7,634 bases of DNA from NCBI GenBank assembly GCA_030704765.1, contig JAUYDD010000207.1:1-7634 (forward strand), written 5' to 3'. Below the pieces are notes generated by a model that saw only the letters and a program-made list of their open reading frames with translations, did no database searches and was not told the DNA's origin. Both the position numbers and the translations under genes were made by a program. Shown piece after piece: positions 5,750 to 7,634 of the stretch. Origin of the DNA: Nanobdellota archaeon. GTDB taxonomy: Archaea > Nanobdellota > Nanobdellia > Pacearchaeales > GW2011-AR1. Positions within the stretch are counted from its first letter, which is position 1, and each line of letters starts with the position of its first letter.

Positions 5750-7481
5750 AGTCAGAGTTCCGCCAATTGACTCTGTTTTCACTTCCTCCTTTTACATCAG
5801 TTAATATTCCATTCATTACTTTAACATTTCCATTATCTTTTACTAGTACAGCATCTTCTGTATATTTTCCAGCTATATTTGCTTTTGCTCCGCAATCTCC
5901 AAGGCTTGAACAGACCTTGTTCATCTTGTCTATCCAGGAGTTTTCTAGAACTTCGCAATTGTTCTTGCAGGATTTTGAATTAAAAATATTTGTATTATAT
6001 TCAATTATTTGTTGAGAATTTCCTAAACTGCATACTGAACTTGCATCTCCACTTTCCCAGAATTTAAGTCCAGGTGGATAATTAGGAAGGCATATTCCTT
6101 CGCCATTGACAATACCAGTTCCATTTGGATTAGTCTGGGTTGTTGTACTGGTTGTTCCTCCTGAAAAACTTTGGTTCCCGCTGTTTTTTTTCTGCCCTGC
6201 TCCATCATAATGCATACCCTCTATCCAATAACAATCTCTTTTATCAGTGTTCTCACATTTTTTTTGAGTGATTTGGTCTATGCAATCTTTCCATCTATTT
6301 GTTCTGCATGCACCTTCTATAAAACTTCCATATACAGTATTTACTTTCTGCTGTAAGCATATTTCATTCCTGAAATCAGCACAAGGCTCTGTTGTTTCTT
6401 CACCCTGTATGCATACATGCCGAAAATGCCTGCTTCCTACTGTGTCTTGTCCTTGTCCTGTCTCTGAATTATATATGCACCAGGATTCTCCATTCTTGTA
6501 ATCATTTCCATTTTCTGTTTTATAACAATTCAAGTCCTTGCATATTTTATCACCGAAATTTGCTTCTCCATTTCCACATATACTGCCTTGAAGATAATTG
6601 CAGTTACCACAGCTCTTGGAATTTTTATTGCCGTCTTTATTATTATAGTTGCATGCTTGTGATTTTGGTATTATTTTTTTCCAATAAAGAGGATCTTTGG
6701 AATATATTCTATTAGAATCATATATGTTAGCAGGATTTCCACAACTGTCCTTGAAATAAATTTCATCTTTTCCTTCAACACATATAGTCTCAGTTGTAGG
6801 CCCGCAGTTTGTTCCAAGTTCATCAGCAGAGCACAGATAATCTTTGAAAAATTCTGTTCCAGAAGTTATATTAGATGATTTCTCTGATTTGCCAGAATTA
6901 TCGCATTCAGCCCTTGTTGTTAACATGCATGTCTTTTGGTTCTCTACTTCATAGACACAAGCACCTTTGTCTTGTGAATAAGCAAGCAATATGCATTCAG
7001 ATTCTTTTTTTATGTCTTTCCTGAAATTAGTCTTAAGGCCATAAATGTTGGATATTCTTTTGCATCTAGTCAATGTGACAAAACTAGCTTGATCCCCTAA
7101 TACGCAGCATCCGAGGCTGCATTGAGGCACATTGCATTTAGAATCATCTAGCCAAGTTCCAGTTGATTCCTGGCATACTCTTTGAGGAGAGTTTTCCATG
7201 CATATTCCTTCTTCAGAATCAACACAGCAACCAAGTTTGCAAAAACTAGTTGAATCACAGCTTGTTGGAGAGTCTCTATAAGCTTTTCCTGAAACAGAAT
7301 CAGGTGATTTATCACAGTTTTCCTTGAAAGTGTTCTGGCACCATGCTCCATTCTTAGTTTTTTCACAGCAAGTGTTATAGGCAGGCCATGTCTGAACTTG
7401 TGCAAAAACAAAATTAATTGCAGTTATAATTATCATTAATGAAATTAATATTCCAATGATTTTTTTGTTTATGAGGTTCAT
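5730..7481 (-). CDS. Secreted cysteine-rich protein of unknown function
   Basis: 583 aa and the first gene of the cluster. Residues 1-27 are a signal peptide (FVFA before QVQTW); no other membrane segment is seen, so the protein is likely released or held by partners. It has about 43 cysteines, close to 8 percent of the mature chain, pointing to dense disulfide bonding outside the cell. Two units of the form C-x-LGCCV lie 40 residues apart (81-87 and 121-127). The most distinctive block is 331-375: GESWC, then VGSRHFRHVC, then EPCADFRNEIC. I recall closely similar blocks in uncharacterised DPANN proteins, but cannot check this. A Ser/Thr/Gly-rich linker (434-457) separates a C-terminal part with six cysteines, and the chain ends in a DYDYDYK tail. 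No catalytic motif is evident; a scaffold or binding role is a guess. The end overlaps the Ig-like gene, so the two are probably made together. Confidence 0.85.
   Translation of the reverse strand: MNLINKKIIGILISLMIIITAINFVFAQVQTWPAYNTCCEKTKNGAWCQNTFKENCDKSPDSVSGKAYRDSPTSCDSTSFCKLGCCVDSEEGICMENSPQRVCQESTGTWLDDSKCNVPQCSLGCCVLGDQASFVTLTRCKRISNIYGLKTNFRKDIKKESECILLAYSQDKGACVYEVENQKTCMLTTRAECDNSGKSEKSSNITSGTEFFKDYLCSADELGTNCGPTTETICVEGKDEIYFKDSCGNPANIYDSNRIYSKDPLYWKKIIPKSQACNYNNKDGNKNSKSCGNCNYLQGSICGNGEANFGDKICKDLNCYKTENGNDYKNGESWCIYNSETGQGQDTVGSRHFRHVCIQGEETTEPCADFRNEICLQQKVNTVYGSFIEGACRTNRWKDCIDQITQKKCENTDKRDCYWIEGMHYDGAGQKKNSGNQSFSGGTTSTTTQTNPNGTGIVNGEGICLPNYPPGLKFWESGDASSVCSLGNSQQIIEYNTNIFNSKSCKNNCEVLENSWIDKMNKVCSSLGDCGAKANIAGKYTEDAVLVKDNGNVKVMNGILTDVKGGSENRVNWRNSDYDYDYK
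5736..5753 (-). repeat. Three-unit hexanucleotide repeat at the gene overlap
   Basis: On the coding strand GACTAT-GATTAT-GATTAT encodes the DYDYDY tail of the cysteine-rich protein. In another frame the same bases supply two alternative ATG starts (5749 and 5743) for the Ig-like gene. Gain or loss of a unit would change the tail by two residues and the number of start codons without a frameshift. Confidence 0.55.
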
Positions 7482-7504
7482 TTTTTATTCTTAAATTTAT
7501 TATG

Positions 7505-7626
7505 TCGGAAATTGAAAACCTCATCTTTTAAGATGAGGTAGTTTACCTGCATTCAATTTCCGAGCACAAGAAAATTGTTTTATGCAATTTTCTGTGCAGA
7601 AAATTCTTCTGAAAGAATTTTCATGC
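7505..7626. other. Array of three consecutive hairpins upstream of the cluster
   Basis: Hairpin A: a 12-bp outer stem (TCGGAAATTGAA at 7505-7516 with 7552-7563) encloses a 10-bp inner stem (7518-7527 with 7530-7539). Hairpin B: a 13-bp stem with one bulged A (7564-7577 with 7585-7597). Hairpin C: a 10-bp perfect stem (GAAAATTCTT, 7599-7608 with 7613-7622) around CTGA, extendable by GCA/TGC; this extension shares bases with B. All three arms contain a similar GAAA(A)TT core, as if related by duplication. The array begins 24 bases before the ATG of the cysteine-rich gene, so it is either part of a long leader RNA, the end of a neighbouring gene beyond the window, or a repeat element at DNA level. 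The pairing is visible; the role is unknown. Confidence 0.5.
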
Positions 7627-7634
7627 ATCCTAAA
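7625..7634 (+). repeat. GCATCCTAAA direct repeat, right copy
   Basis: Second copy of the 10-mer at 40-49, same orientation, lying exactly at the window end and directly after hairpin C. It may be the start of a longer repeat cut off by the window. Confidence 0.45.

Noticed and set aside
7493..7503. TATA box for the first gene (ATAATAAATTT on the minus strand)
   Set aside because: Its centre is only about 17 bases from the ATG, too close for a start site at or before the ATG, and the region is uniformly AT-rich.
7505..7626. CRISPR array
   Set aside because: The units are hairpins of different sequence and spacing; there are no identical direct repeats with regular spacers and no cas genes.
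1..7634. Insertion sequence or transposon around the cluster
   Set aside because: No transposase, tnpB or integrase is present; the shared 10-mer alone is too short to claim element ends.

Overview
The window looks like part of a small-genome archaeal chromosome, most likely a DPANN lineage of the Woesearchaeota/Pacearchaeota type. The DNA is AT-rich, roughly one third G+C by eye, and genes are packed with 1-20 base junctions and no clear Shine-Dalgarno sites. One protein has a class III (type IV pilin-like) N-terminus of the archaeal KK-x-QVS type. The others are cysteine-rich or Ig-like secreted proteins of a style I associate with DPANN genomes. The lineage call is an inference; there is no rRNA or other marker gene here.

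All five genes lie on the minus strand, and every product carries a signal peptide or pilin-like N-terminus, so the whole cluster is directed to the cell surface. In transcription order they are: (1) a 583-aa secreted protein with about 43 cysteines (5730-7481); (2) a protein of about 711 aa with a Pro/Gly-rich region, a glycine-rich hydrophobic segment, a cysteine knot-like module and four Ig-like repeats (3614-5749); (3) a 243-aa pilin-like protein (2798-3529); (4) a 642-aa secreted, beta-rich protein ending in a zinc metallopeptidase domain that resembles the anthrax lethal factor catalytic domain (868-2796); (5) a 226-aa protein anchored by a C-terminal helix, with a four-cysteine module (195-875). 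Genes 1-2 overlap. An AT hairpin with a T-run and a TATA-like box separate them from genes 3-4-5, which are joined by a 1-base gap and an 8-base overlap. The cluster therefore probably forms two transcription units.

The two flanks hold no genes but are rich in secondary structure. Bases 47-136 can fold into a cloverleaf-like element: a 14-bp outer stem with one bulge, a 6-bp inner stem and two hairpins, with a T-run after the stem on either strand. Bases 7505-7626, upstream of gene 1, form three consecutive strong hairpins. The 10-mer GCATCCTAAA occurs in the same orientation in both flanks, and the right copy ends exactly at the window edge.

Taken together, the best candidate for an undescribed system is an archaeal cell-envelope or contact apparatus: a disulfide-rich exoprotein, an Ig-like adhesin or stalk, a pilin-like subunit, a metallopeptidase and a membrane-anchored partner. 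No member has an experimentally defined function that I can name from sequence alone.
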